64,000 nucleotides of DNA from assembly GCF_964656455.1 (NCBI RefSeq), contig NC_135726.1:4908001-4972000 (forward strand), in the 5' to 3' direction. Under the pieces are notes generated by a model. It searched no databases and was not told where the DNA came from. It worked only from the letters and a program-made list of their open reading frames with translations. This DNA is from Halichoerus grypus (lineage: Eukaryota; Chordata; Mammalia; Carnivora; Phocidae). A program made the translations under genes and the position numbers. Each line of letters begins with the position of its first letter. Position 1 is the first letter of the stretch. Positions 1 through 9,415 of the stretch are shown here, one piece after another.

Positions 1-1177
1 TGATTTTGTTGATTTGGGTCATTTCTCTTTTCTTTTTGATAAGTCTGGCCAGGGGCTTATCAATCTTGTTAATTCTTTCAAAGAACCAGCTCCTAGTTTC
101 GTTGATCTGTTCTACTGTTCTTTTGGTTTCTATTTCATTGATTTCTGCTCTGATCTTTATTATTTCTCTTCTCCTGCTGGGTTTAGGCTTTATTTGCTGT
201 TCTTTCTCCAGCTCCTTTAGGTGTAGGGTTAGGTTGTGTATTTGAGACCTTTCTTGTTTCTTGAGAAAGGCTTGTATTGCTATATACTTTCCTCTTAGGA
301 CTGCCTTTGCTGTATCCCAAAGATTTTGAATAGTTGTGTTTTCATTTTCATTGGTTTCCATGAATTTTTTTAATTCTTCTTTAATTTCCTGGTTGACCCA
401 TTCATTCTTCAGTAGGATGCTCTTTAGCCTCCATGTATTTGAGTTCTTTCTGACTTTCCTCTTGTGATTGAGTTCTAGTTTCAAAGCATTGTGGTCTGAA
501 AATAGGCAGGGGATGATCCCAATCTTCTGGTACCGGTTGAGACCTGATTTATGACCTAGGATGTGATCTATTCTGGAGAATGTTCCATGGGCACTAGAGA
601 AGAATGTGTATTCCGTTGCTTTGGGATGGAATGTTCTGAATATGTCTGTGAAGTCCATTTGGTCCAGTGTGTCATTTAAAGTCTTTATTTCCTTGTTGAT
701 CTTTTGCTTAGACGATCTGTCCATTTCAGTGAGGGGGGTGTTAAAGTCCCCCACTATTATTGTATTGTTGTCGATGTGTTTCTTTGCTTTTGTTATTAAT
801 TGCCTTATATAATTGGCTGCTCCCATGTTAGGGGCATAGATATTTACAATTGTTAGATCTTCTTGTTGGATAGACCCTTTAAGTATGATATAGTGTCCTT
901 CCTCATCTCTTATTACAGTCTTTGGTTTAAAATCTAATTTGTCTGATATAAGGATTGCCACCCCAGCTTTCTTTTGGTGTCCATTAGCATGGTAAATGGT
1001 TTTCCACCCCCTCACTTTCAATCTGGGGGTGTCTTTGGGTCTAAAATGAGTCTCTTGCAGACAGCATATCGATGGGTCTTGTTTTTTAATCCAATCTGAT
1101 AGCCTGTGTCTTTTGATTGGGGCATTTAGCCCATTTACATTCAGGGTAACTATTGAAAGATAGGAGTTCAGTGCCAT
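1..1177 (-). CDS. L1 ORF2 protein, N-terminal part (endonuclease domain), cut by window edge
   Basis: ORF2p makes the nick and primes reverse transcription (target-primed). The ATG at 1177 opens [16 protein letters not shown], and the same frame is still in register at base 2. I translated it in segments and saw no stop, giving about 392 codons. Apurinic-endonuclease-type catalytic motifs are present in order: LNVNG (Asn ~13), QETH (Glu ~42), GDFNT (Asp/Asn ~144-146), the RIDHI Asp, and SDH near residue 229. After the domain comes the cryptic linker ending [21 protein letters not shown]. The reverse-transcriptase and Cys-rich domains fall outside the window. It starts 81 bases after the ORF1 stop in a different frame, as in other bicistronic L1s. 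Confidence 0.93.
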   Translation of the reverse strand, partial: MALNSYLSIVTLNVNGLNAPIKRHRLSDWIKKQDPSICCLQETHFRPKDTPRLKVRGWKTIYHANGHQKKAGVAILISDKLDFKPKTVIRDEEGHYIILKGSIQQEDLTIVNIYAPNMGAANYIRQLITKAKKHIDNNTIIVGDFNTPLTEMDRSSKQKINKEIKTLNDTLDQMDFTDIFRTFHPKATEYTFFSSAHGTFSRIDHILGHKSGLNRYQKIGIIPCLFSDHNALKLELNHKRKVRKNSNTWRLKSILLKNEWVNQEIKEELKKFMETNENENTTIQNLWDTAKAVLRGKYIAIQAFLKKQERSQIHNLTLHLKELEKEQQIKPKPSRRREIIKIRAEINEIETKRTVEQINETRSWFFERINKIDKPLARLIKKKREMTQINKI

Positions 1178-1258
1178 TGTATTGCCTGTAAAGTGACTGT
1201 TACTGTATATTGTTTGTGTTCCTTTCTGGTCTATGTTGCTTTTAGGCTCTCTCTTTGC

Positions 1259-2155
1259 TTAGAGGACCCCTTTCAATATTTGTTGTAGGGCTGGTTTCGT
1301 GTTTGCAAATTCCTTTAGTTTTTGTTTGTCCTGGAAGCTTTTTATCTCTCCTTCAATTTTCAATGACAGCCTAGCTGGATATAGTATTCTTGGCTGCATA
1401 TTTTTCTCATTTAGTGCTCTGAATATGTCCTGCCAGTCCTTTCTGGCCTGCCAGGTCTCTGTGGATAAGTCTGTTGCCAATCTAATGTTTCTACCATTGT
1501 AGGTTACATATCTCTTCTCCCGAGCTGCTTTCAGGATTTTCTCTTTGTCTCTGAGACTCGTAAGTTTCACTATTAGATGTCGGGGTGTTGACCTATTTTT
1601 ATTGATTTTGAGAGGGGTTCTCTGTGCTTCCTGGATTTTGATGCCTGTTTCCTTCCCCAAATTAGGGAAGTTCTCTGCTATAATTTGCTCCATTATACCT
1701 TCTGCACCTCTCTCTCTTTCTTCTTCTTCTGGGATCCCAATTATTCTAATGTTGTTTCGTCTTATGGTATCGTTTATCTCTCGAATTCTGCCCTCGTGAT
1801 CCAGTAGTTGTTTATCTCTCTTTTTCTCAGCTTCTTTATTTTCCATCATTTGGTCTTCTATCTCACTGATTCTTTCTTCTGCCTCATTTATCCTAGCAGT
1901 TAGCGCCCCCATATTTGATTGCACCTCATTAATAGCCTTTTTGATTTCTACTTGGTTCGATTTTAGTTCTTTTACTTCTCCAGAAAGGGTTTCTCTAATA
2001 ACTTCCATGTTTTTTTCAAGCCCAGCTAGTATCTTTAAAGTGATGATTCTGAACTCTAGATCTGACATCGTACTAATGTCCGTATTGAGTAAGTCCCTGG
2101 CAGTCGGTACTACCTCTTGTTCTTTTTGTTGAGGTGATTTTTTCCGTCTTGTCAT
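1259..2155 (-). CDS. L1 ORF1 protein (ORF1p), intact, 298 aa
   Basis: L1 ORF1p is a trimeric RNA-binding chaperone that coats its own mRNA in the L1 RNP. Residues ~30-130 are a heptad-rich coiled coil (LEKNMEVIRETL, ARINEAEERISEIEDQM). Residues ~134-215 form the RRM, opening with NNIRIIGIPEEE. Residues ~216-298 form the C-terminal domain with RLATDLSTETWQARKDW and QPRILYPARLS. The basic N-terminus begins MTRRKKSPQQ. The start at 2155 is the first ATG of the frame after the 5'UTR and gives the expected domain order; the stop is TAA at 1259-1261. Length is slightly under the ~338 aa of human ORF1p, with a shorter coiled coil. No internal stop or frameshift is present, which is unusual for a random genomic L1 and supports a young age. 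Confidence 0.96.
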   Translation of the reverse strand: MTRRKKSPQQKEQEVVPTARDLLNTDISTMSDLEFRIITLKILAGLEKNMEVIRETLSGEVKELKSNQVEIKKAINEVQSNMGALTARINEAEERISEIEDQMMENKEAEKKRDKQLLDHEGRIREINDTIRRNNIRIIGIPEEEERERGAEGIMEQIIAENFPNLGKETGIKIQEAQRTPLKINKNRSTPRHLIVKLTSLRDKEKILKAAREKRYVTYNGRNIRLATDLSTETWQARKDWQDIFRALNEKNMQPRILYPARLSLKIEGEIKSFQDKQKLKEFANTKPALQQILKGVL

Positions 2156-4020
2156 TTTGTGCAGAGGAGAATAGATTAATGAGAGAACAAAATGCTAACA
2201 GGGTAACAACGTCCCCAGAAAATATACTCTAAACAAATCAGAAAAGACCTGAAGCAGTGGGAAAAGAAAGGGAAAGAGAGAAAAAAGAAAAGGAAAGAAA
2301 AAAAGAAAAAAGAAAAAGATAAAGATAAAAACAAACAAAAGCAGAACAAAACAAAACAAAACAAAAACAGAATGTGATCAAATATGATCAGGCTGGATTA
2401 TAGATCAGTGCCACACACTAGATTTTGGGTGTATTTTGGTCTGTTAAAAGAAAGTCCCTCCCAAAATTTTAAAGAAAGAAAAACTTATATATGTACAAAA
2501 ATAAGGGGTGATATGATGAAGGGATGGAATATGACTGTAAAGATGGAAATTATAAAAAATTTTAAAAAAGGATTTGATAAGTTGTTTGAAAAAAGAAAGA
2601 AGAGGATTAAAAAAAAAAAAAAGAAAGAAAAAAGGGAGAGAATGTGATCAGGCAGGGGAGTAGAAAAAAACCATACACTAGAGATTTAGAGTATATTTTG
2701 ATCTGTTAGAAGAAACTATCTCAAGATTTTAAAGAGAGAACAACTTATATATATATGCCAAAAATATGGGTAACTACTATGAAGGGATAGAATATGACTT
2801 TAAAAATGAAAAATAAAAATGCTTTTTTTAAAAAAAGGGATTGATAAGATGTTGGTTGAAAAAGGGAAAAAGAAAAATTCAAAAAAAAAGAAAAAAGGAA
2901 AAAAGAAAAAAAGACAGTTAAAAAAATAATTAACTTTGAAAGGCTAAAGAATCATGGTAAAAAAGCCATGAATTCTATGTGCAGTATTCCCCTAGCGCTG
3001 GAGTTCTGCCGTTCTCATTGATCGGTAAACTTGGTCTTGGCTGGCTGTTCTCGCTGATCTTCTGGGGGAGGGGCCTGTTGCCGTGGTTCCCAAATGTCTT
3101 TGCCGGAGGCAAAAGTGCCCCGCCCTTGCCGGTCCGGGCTAAGTAATCTGCTCGGGTTTGCTCTCCGGAGCTTTTGTTCCCTGCAAGCTCTCCGTACAGC
3201 TTTGGAGGCGGAGAGTGAAAATGGTGGCCTCCCAGTCTCCGCCCCGGCGGAGCCGAGAACTCGGGGTCCCGCTCCTCAGCGAGCCCCCAGGGAAAAGCCG
3301 TCAGTCACTCCCGTCTCCCCGGTCTCCGGCCGCACTCCGCGCTCACCCGGCCTGTGACCGCGCCTTTCTATCTGGCACCCGACCCCGGGTGGAGTCTCCA
3401 AACCCAGCAGATCCCCGCGGTGCACTCCCGCACCTCTCCTCCCGGGGGAAGAAGGTGAGTCTCCCCGGATCTGCCGCTTGTTGGGTCCCTGCTGGAGGAG
3501 CTGTGGCCCGACTGTGCCGCGGATCACGGTTTATAGCAACCCCGAGCTGAGAGCCCGCGCCTGGGCTCCGTCTCTGCAGCCGGCTTCCCTGCTCCGGTAC
3601 CTGGGAGCTCTGCCACACTCAGGCACCCCCGGTCTTTCTGTGACCCCGAGGGTCCTGAGACCACACTGTCCCGCGAGGGTTCCACCCCCCACTTCGCCAC
3701 CAGAGTGACGTCCCTCAGCGGAGCAGACTTCTAAAAGTTCCGATTTTGTGCTCCGTGGCTCTATCACTTGCCAGAAGCGGCCGTCGGAGGCCCCTCCCCC
3801 ACCGTCTATCCTCCCGAATGTCGCCTCGGATTCACTTCTCCGCTCGTCCTACCTTCCAAAAAGTGGTCGCTTTTCTGTTCAGAGAGTTGTTGCTCTTCTT
3901 TTCTTTGATCTCCTGTTGAGTTTGTAGGTGTTCAGAATGGTTTGATCTCTATCCAGCTGAATTCCTGAGAGGAGACGAAATCCAGGTCTCCTACTCCTCC
4001 GCCATCTTGCTCCGCCCCCC
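2156..4020 (-). promoter_or_regulatory. L1 5'UTR with internal promoter
   Basis: This is 1.86 kb upstream of ORF1. The first ~900 bases of the element (4020 down to ~3060) are CpG-rich, as expected for the internal Pol II promoter of an L1. The segment 2230-2940 is A-rich on the plus strand and contains two imperfect 270-bp copies. Transcription would run toward ORF1, that is, in the CDH13 direction. Promoter activity is inferred from homology. Confidence 0.85.
2371..2930 (-). repeat. Two tandem ~270-bp copies inside the L1 5'UTR
   Basis: Copy 1 starts AATGTGATCA at 2371 and copy 2 starts with the same ten bases at 2641, an offset of exactly 270. Matching blocks follow in the same order: ACACTAGA, TATTTTG(G/A)TCTGTTA, ATTTTAAAGA, ACTTATATAT, GAAGGGAT, GAATATGACT, GATTTGATAAG/GGATTGATAAG, then an A-rich end. 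The copies differ by substitutions and small indels, so the duplication is older than this insertion and probably a property of the L1 subfamily. Confidence 0.85.
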
Positions 4021-5214
4021 AGGGGGATAATTTTTTTTAAAGTAAGATCATGAGAAGTAGATTTATGTCCCCAGATCCAATGCAAATGCAGGATTTGTAC
4101 AATAACCATTTATCAGCTCCCAAAGAGCTGATTTATTGGCCAGCCACCCTACTTTGTATTCTGACAGGCTCAGAAAGTTAACTGACAACACAGAAAGAAA
4201 TACCCTCCGACTCATTGCAGACGACGGGTTATAAATGAGCGCAACTTGATTTTCTGCTCTGGAAAATTAGTGTTTTGAAACTCTCATTAGAAATTAGTCG
4301 TTAAAGCTGTTCCCAAACTTGACTGTTTGGCCCACCGCTTTGTTGTTTTAGTCATTTCATTTCCTGACAACGTCAGGCAGGGAAAGTATGCCTTTGCTTT
4401 AGAACATTCTGGGTCGACTTCTTGGTCTCGATTTAACACCAAATCACCAGCCAGGCTGTGCTCAGGCCATGTTACGGTGCTGGCCCCTGCGCAGATCTTG
4501 CACCCACATGTGGAAAGGTGGGTGATGGACAGCCAGCACCCAGCATGAGGGCGAGTGGGACGATGAGCTGATCAGTCCACGGCTGTGCACTGAGCCCCCA
4601 CCTCGTCTATGGAGGCGCTATGCCAGCCCGAAGGGGGTGGAGACAGATGCATGACTTGGCTCCCAACACCCTCCCCCCCACCGCCAATATTAGTGGAAAA
4701 CACTGAATTCGTGTTTTCCAGATTGTGTGCCCCATAGTACTGGATCCAGAATCAACCGTGGAATTCAAAGACACAGTCCCTGGCCCTGGCGCTGGCATTC
4801 TTGACTTGCTAGGTCCCACGTAGGGCCTAAGCCTCTGTGATTTTAACACCTTCTGTGGGTCTTTGAAATATGCGGTTGGTCTGGGGACAGGCATTTGGGA
4901 TTCACTGCAGCGTGGGGCTCCAGCCATTCCCATAAGACTGAGGCACTCAGACCAAGGGTGAGCTTATTAGATCAAAGGGAAACCAGCAAGAAGGTCAGGA
5001 ACCTTCTTCCTAACTGGGGGATGGCCAAGAATCTTCCCTTTCACCGTCCGTGTCCAGTTACTCTGCAGATCGCTTGGCTTCTTTCCTGTTTCTTGACTCT
5101 ATTATGCATCTTTGAATTCTCTAAGCAGCTACTCTAGTCCCGGCCGGCATTGGCTTGGATGGAGCCTTCCCGCCTCCTCTCTCTTCTCCTAAAGTCTGAA
5201 TGGGCTTTTTATAA
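4021..5214. other. Intron, no gene or repeat recognised
   Basis: This mixed-composition sequence adjoins the L1 5' junction. The junction reads CCCCCC/AGGGGGATAA, and the bases after 4020 should hold the 5' target-site duplication, which needs the off-window 3' end to confirm. No coherent reading frame is present. Confidence 0.6.
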
Positions 5215-5650
5215 AAAATTCAGACCTAATATAACATCCTTCTGAGTTCAGTCCTTTGGGCATCCCCACTGCCCACACATCAAGGCTCAAATTCTATCAC
5301 AGACTAGACAAGACCTTTCACGGTCCTGTCTACTGATTTACCGAACAGACCTAGCCTCTGGGCCTTTGCTTATGCTGTGTGCTGGGCCTGCATATCCTTG
5401 CCCTGGTCTATCTTCAAGTCTCAGCTCGGCTCTCCCTTCCTTCTGGGACCCCTATAGGCAGACACAGACGTGCCCCTCTCTCTGCCCTTGTCATGCTGTC
5501 TTGTTTTGTCTCTCGAATGGCACTGTCAGAACTCTTATATTGCAAGTGCTTACACAGCTACCTTTTCTTTTAGACTGGGCGAACCAGAATGATGGAGGCT
5601 GTATGCGTCTTGACAACTGTATATACCCAGTATCTATGGATTAGGGGCTA
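5215..5650 (+). repeat. Old L2 LINE fragment
   Basis: The sequence follows the L2 3' region on the plus strand: CCTCTGGGCCTTTGCTTATGC, CTCGGCTCTCCCTTCCTTCTG, then a degenerate CTTGTCATGCTGTCTTG and an AGAACT block. It is well diverged and its ends are approximate. Confidence 0.65.
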
Positions 5651-6049
5651 ATTCACACTTGTTCAGTGAGTGAGGGTACCCAGAAGGGAGTCCCAGGGGT
5701 AGAATGATTCCTACTGGAACTGATAAGAGGACCGGGAAGGCACATAGGGGTATGCCTACATATCCCAAGGGAGCAGCTCCTAGCCAGGCCTCCTCTTGGA
5801 ATTGTCCCATTTATAACATAGCCCTTGTTCAACCAGTGGCTCAGGTCCCTGCTGATCTCTGTTAATCATTAATCTTGTTCCTTTGGGGAGACTGGCACTG
5901 CCCAGGTTGGTAGGGGAGGGGAAGGTAAAGATACGCATCTCTGGGAGAGGTCCCAGGACCCCTACAGGAGGACTGTAGGAGATGGGCTCTAACATAGTCA
6001 TAGGAGTCTTGAACTAGAAGGGAACCTCCCATGGCCAATTTGAGCTTGT

Positions 6050-6262
6050 CCATTTTCATCCACCCATTCATCCATCCATGCATCCATCCATCTCTCCATG
6101 TATCCATCCATTCATCCATCCATCCATCTATCCATCCATCCATCCATCCATCCATCTAATCTCCCATCCATTCATCTACTCATGTATCCATGCATCCATC
6201 CATGTATCCATCCATCTATCCATCTATCCTTCCATCCCTCCCTCCCTCCATCCATTCTTTCA
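6050..6262. repeat. (TCCA)n microsatellite
   Basis: About 210 bp of CATC/TCCA tetranucleotide with interruptions (CATGTATC, CTCTCC). Open frames reading SIHPSIH on either strand are products of the repeat. The array touches an antisense L2 3' end on its right. Confidence 0.97.
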
Positions 6263-6520
6263 GTATTCACTGTATGGCTACTTTGTGTCAGGAACTCTTG
6301 TGTAGACTGCATATATGACAGAGCTTATGTTCTAGAATCATAAGCGACACATAAATAGACAATGCAACAACTTCAGAGAGTGACAGATAGCCTGAAAGCC
6401 ATCACATTGGGTAACGGCACAGGGAGGCTAGGCAGGGTTGGGAAGGTTTTTTAGTGGGGGGTGACCCAGGAAAGCCTCTCAGAGGAGATGACAGATGAGA
6501 CGGTCAAGTGCAGATACGGT
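6255..6520 (-). repeat. L2 LINE 3' end (antisense)
   Basis: Plus-strand order matches the reverse complement of the L2 3' end: CTTTGTGTCAGGAACTC (from GTGCCAGGCACTG), GAGCTTATGTTCTAGAAT, AGACAATGCAACAA, AGAGAGTGACAGATAG, GGTGACCCAGGAAAGCCTCTC, AGAGGAGATGACA. The L2 3' tail would sit at the left, where the TCCA array begins. Confidence 0.8.
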
Positions 6521-6599
6521 AGGGAGAATGCTCAGGCAGAGGAAACCATGGTGAGCCAGTGAGTCAGGGAGGAGGCTCCAATGGGAAACAGCATACGGC

Positions 6600-6835
6600 C
6601 AACGGGCAGAGCATGGCGCCAGTCGGATGGATGGCATTCAAGTCCTGGCTCAGTCATTTAATCTCTGTGGGTCCCTGGGAGAAGTATGCATCTTTCTGAG
6701 CTTCTGCTCCCCTATATATAAAATGGAGACACTAAAACCTTACTTAGAATGTGGCCCTAATGATCGAATCCTGTGTGCAACATGGCCCTTGGCATAGGGT
6801 AGGTCCTCACGCCCAAATACTTCCAATTCTTTGCC
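6600..6835 (+). repeat. MIR SINE
   Basis: It matches the MIR layout: a tRNA-like region with TCAAGTCCTGGCTC, the core CTGAGCTTCTGCTCC..TATAAAATGGAGAC, then GGCCCTTGGCATAGGGTAGGTCCTCA. Diverged. Confidence 0.75.
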
Positions 6836-6839
6836 AATG

Positions 6840-7357
6840 AAGGTCACAATACTTTTCACATCTGCGTCATTAGACAGGCGAAAAGATTGATCGCCTTGGT
6901 GCTGGTAAGCAGTTTCAGACTGATACCTCTATCTGATTTTGGTTTCGTTCCGTATTTTAAAAATGCTCTCTGTACTCCCTTTATTATGCATGTCACCCGG
7001 GTCTAGTTACTGTGAAACTAGAAGGTCACAGCTTGGCTCTGGGCTCAGAAATATGGCACCTGTCAGGCGCATGATTTAGGAACTTGGCCTTCCTCGGTGG
7101 AGCCACGGCATAGTAAAAGCAAGTCGACGATTTAATCTGTGGCTGCTAAATAAAAGCTGAGAGAAATCTTAAGCTGCTATATTAACAGCAAACTTTTTCT
7201 CGGCAAATGTTTTCGCTAACATGTTGCTGAACAGCCCACCTCCCTGCCTCCTGCAGTCTCCAGACAGCTCAGCATCTGAAGGAAGGGCCAGAGAATCCGC
7301 ACAAGAGGCTGCAACTCCTCCAGACTCAAAGAACAAACTGAAAACACACCACCCTAC
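6840..7357. other. Intron, nothing recognised
   Basis: Moderately AT-rich sequence without a coherent reading frame or repeat that I can name. Confidence 0.5.
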
Positions 7358-7500
7358 TCATGATCCCAGGGTCCTGGGATCGAATCCCGCATTGGGCTCC
7401 CTGCTCAGTGGGGAGCCTGACTTCTCCCTCTCCCACTCCCCCTGCTTGTGTTCCCTCTCTTGCTGTGTCTCTCTCTGTCAAATAAATAAATTAAAAAAAA
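7358..7500 (+). mobile_element. SINEC, 5'-truncated
   Basis: It starts at TCATGATCCCAGGG within the tRNA-related body and continues through TCGAATCCCGCATTGGGCTC, the CT-rich middle and AAATAAATAAATT with an A tail. The tRNA-like head, including the A box, is missing. No convincing flanking duplication was found. Confidence 0.9.
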
Positions 7501-8700
7501 GAGACATCGGCAGAACCCTGGCCCTCCGTCCCCTTGTGCCACAGGCTGGATGTTCCTCACCGGTGACTGACGGGAGTTGGGGTAAAAACACCCCAGCTCC
7601 TTCACTCCCTGGCTGGAATAAGTCTCCATGGGCTCCTGGGGTTACCGCAGTGGGACTGAGCCCCCTTTCTCACATGGTGGCTGGCTGGACAATGCCGAGT
7701 ACATCGGTCACATCCCCCCTCCCTGTCCCACCTCCCTCTCCCTTGCTGGCATATCTGAGATCACCTCCCAAATGGACTGTTTGCACCCAAATCCTTCTCT
7801 TAGTGTCTGCTTGAGGGCAACCCAAACTAAGAGAGTTGTGTCGGTACAATTCCTATCAGAAGCCAATTCCTGGAACAACATGGAATGACTTCATCAAGCA
7901 TAGGGGTGAGTCAGTTCCACTGGGCTCCACTGAGCATCTCAACAATGTGGGAGGAAGGAGAGAAGAGCAGGAACTGAATGGGAGTCTGTGAGTGAACACC
8001 AGAGAACGAGGCTGCTGGGCCTGCAGCCTGAGGTTTTAAGGAGCTGCCTCAAGGGGGTCGGGGGTGGGGGGGGAGAGCAAGCTTTGCATGCAGGGCAGCT
8101 GGTTAACTGACCTACATTTTCCTTAACATACTCCCTCCATGCCCCCCGGGAAAGCCGCAGAGGAAGGTATCTCATTACCACTTACAAAGAAAACCCTGAG
8201 ACACACAGAGGTTGAAGGACCTCACAGTGTCCCCAGGAGAATCAGTGAAACAATACATGGCGAGACAGAGCCCTTGGCTCACAGTAGGTGCTCACTTAAT
8301 ATCACTGCCTGTTTCTTCCCGATGTGGGCGTAGTCCTTCCGAACAATGGGCGGGTCCCACTTCTCAGGGTCTTTGCGTCTGTTTTGTGTGACAGAGAAAA
8401 GAGAGGCCCGGGACCCTCGTATCTGATAATAGTGAAGTAGGCAATTCAGAGCAATCTTTGCACTAAACATGGTGTAGGAAGTTGGACAAAATACATATGA
8501 AAAGAGAAAATGGAGACGAAGTCAGCACAGGGCACAAGATTATGGGAAAGCAATCAGTTCAAGCCTTTATTCTGGATGCCTTAGTAAGTTTTGCAGACAG
8601 TGATGGCAACCTGACAATTCAGCAACTTTCGGAAGCTTTGATGTTGGAAAGAACGGGCAGGACGAGAAGATGGGACTTACCCAAGTAAACGGTCATCAGA
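7501..8700. other. Intron, mostly unassigned
   Basis: It includes a G-run near 8056-8073 and a weak MIR-like stretch at 8170-8310 (ACCCTGAGACACACAGAGGTTGAAGG; CACAGTAGGTGCTCACTTAATAT). A 69-codon open frame at 8482-8688 is discussed under findings. Confidence 0.5.
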
Positions 8701-8709
8701 GAGGCCGAC

Positions 8710-9092
8710 AGGGTACGGGAAGTGCAGATCAGTGGTCGCCAAGGGTTAGGGGGTAGGGGATGAGCAGGAGGGCCACGGAGGATTGCTAGGGAGTGAAACT
8801 TCTCTGTATGACACTATAATGGTGGGTATATGTCCTTGGAGATTTGTTCAAACCCATAGACAGTACGATACCAAGAGTGAACCCGAATGTAAAAATTGCG
8901 GAGTTTTGGCGATTATGCTGTGTCTATGCAGGTTCATTGATGATAACCAAGTTCCCACTCTGCTGGCGGATGCTGATAGTGGGGGAGGCTCTGCAGGTGT
9001 GGGGGGCAGGAGGGATATGGGAATTCTCTGTACCTTCCACTCAATTTTGCTCTGAATCTAACACTGCCCTAAAAACTAAAGTCTATTAAAAA
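8710..9092 (+). repeat. Ancient L1 (L1M-type) 3'UTR end with poly(A)
   Basis: A linear match to an old L1 3' end: AGATCAGTGGTCGCCAAGGG, GTGAAACTTCTCTGTATGA, ACTATAATGGTGGGTATATG, CACTCTGCTGGCGGATGCTG, TGTACCTTCCACTCAATTTT, ACTAAAGTCTATTAAAAAAAA. It ends in a short A tail, so the 3' terminus is intact. Confidence 0.85.
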
Positions 9093-9198
9093 AAAAAGTA
9101 GGCAAGTCTAGGTTTTGGAAACCTAGTGTTATGGAAAACAAAATGGACTCAGCAGAATGGAAGATTGTATCAAGAAGACAATATTAAAGGTAAATTGC

Positions 9199-9374
9199 GG
9201 GGCGCCTGGGTGGCTCAGTTGGTTAAGCGACTGCCTTCGGCTCAGGTCATGATCCTGGAGTCCTGGGATCGAGTCCCACATCGGGCTCCCTGCTCAGCAG
9301 GGGGTCTGCTTCTCCCTCTGCCCTCTTCCCTCTCGTGCTGTCTCTCATTCTCTCTCTCAAATAAATAAATAAAA

Positions 9375-9402
<28 letters not shown>
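9199..9402 (+). mobile_element. SINEC, full-length, young
   Basis: Complete from GGGGCGCCTGGGTGGCTCAG (A-box region) through GATCGAGTCCCACATCGGG (B-box region) to AAATAAAATCTTT and an A tail of ~25. It is flanked by a perfect 13-bp duplication AAAGGTAAATTGC (9186-9198 and 9403-9415). The 5' site ATT/AAAG fits L1 endonuclease cutting. Confidence 0.98.
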
Positions 9403-9405
<3 letters not shown>

Positions 9406-9415
9406 GGTAAATTGC

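Larger units (their letters stand above)
1..4020 (-). mobile_element. Young LINE-1, 5' end intact, 3' part beyond the window
   Basis: Read on the minus strand this starts GGGGGGCGGAGCAAGATGGC at 4020 and continues through a CpG-rich 5'UTR, an A/T-poor-complexity segment, intact ORF1 (2155-1259), an 81-base spacer and ORF2 from 1177 to the edge. The start matches the 5' terminus of carnivore L1, and CAAGATGGC near the start is a YY1-type initiator site as in other mammalian L1s. Intact ORF1, an ORF2 frame that looks open for 392 codons and a preserved 5' end point to recent insertion. The reverse transcriptase region, 3'UTR, tail and distal target-site duplication lie outside the window, so activity cannot be judged. 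It is in the same orientation as CDH13. Confidence 0.95.

Noticed and set aside
3094..3618. Several overlapping 80-130 codon frames in GC-rich DNA on both strands
   Set aside because: They lie in the CpG-rich L1 5'UTR, which is stop-poor; none matches an L1 protein.
6050..6262. Possible CRISPR-like or tandem gene repeat
   Set aside because: Plain tetranucleotide microsatellite without spacers, in a mammalian intron.
6078..6343. Ser-Ile-His-Pro repeat frames
   Set aside because: Translation of the TCCA microsatellite at 6.05-6.26 kb.
9199..9402. tRNA gene suggested by A- and B-box sequence in SINEC copies
   Set aside because: These are tRNA-derived SINE heads with CT-rich bodies, A tails and target-site duplications, not functional tRNA genes.
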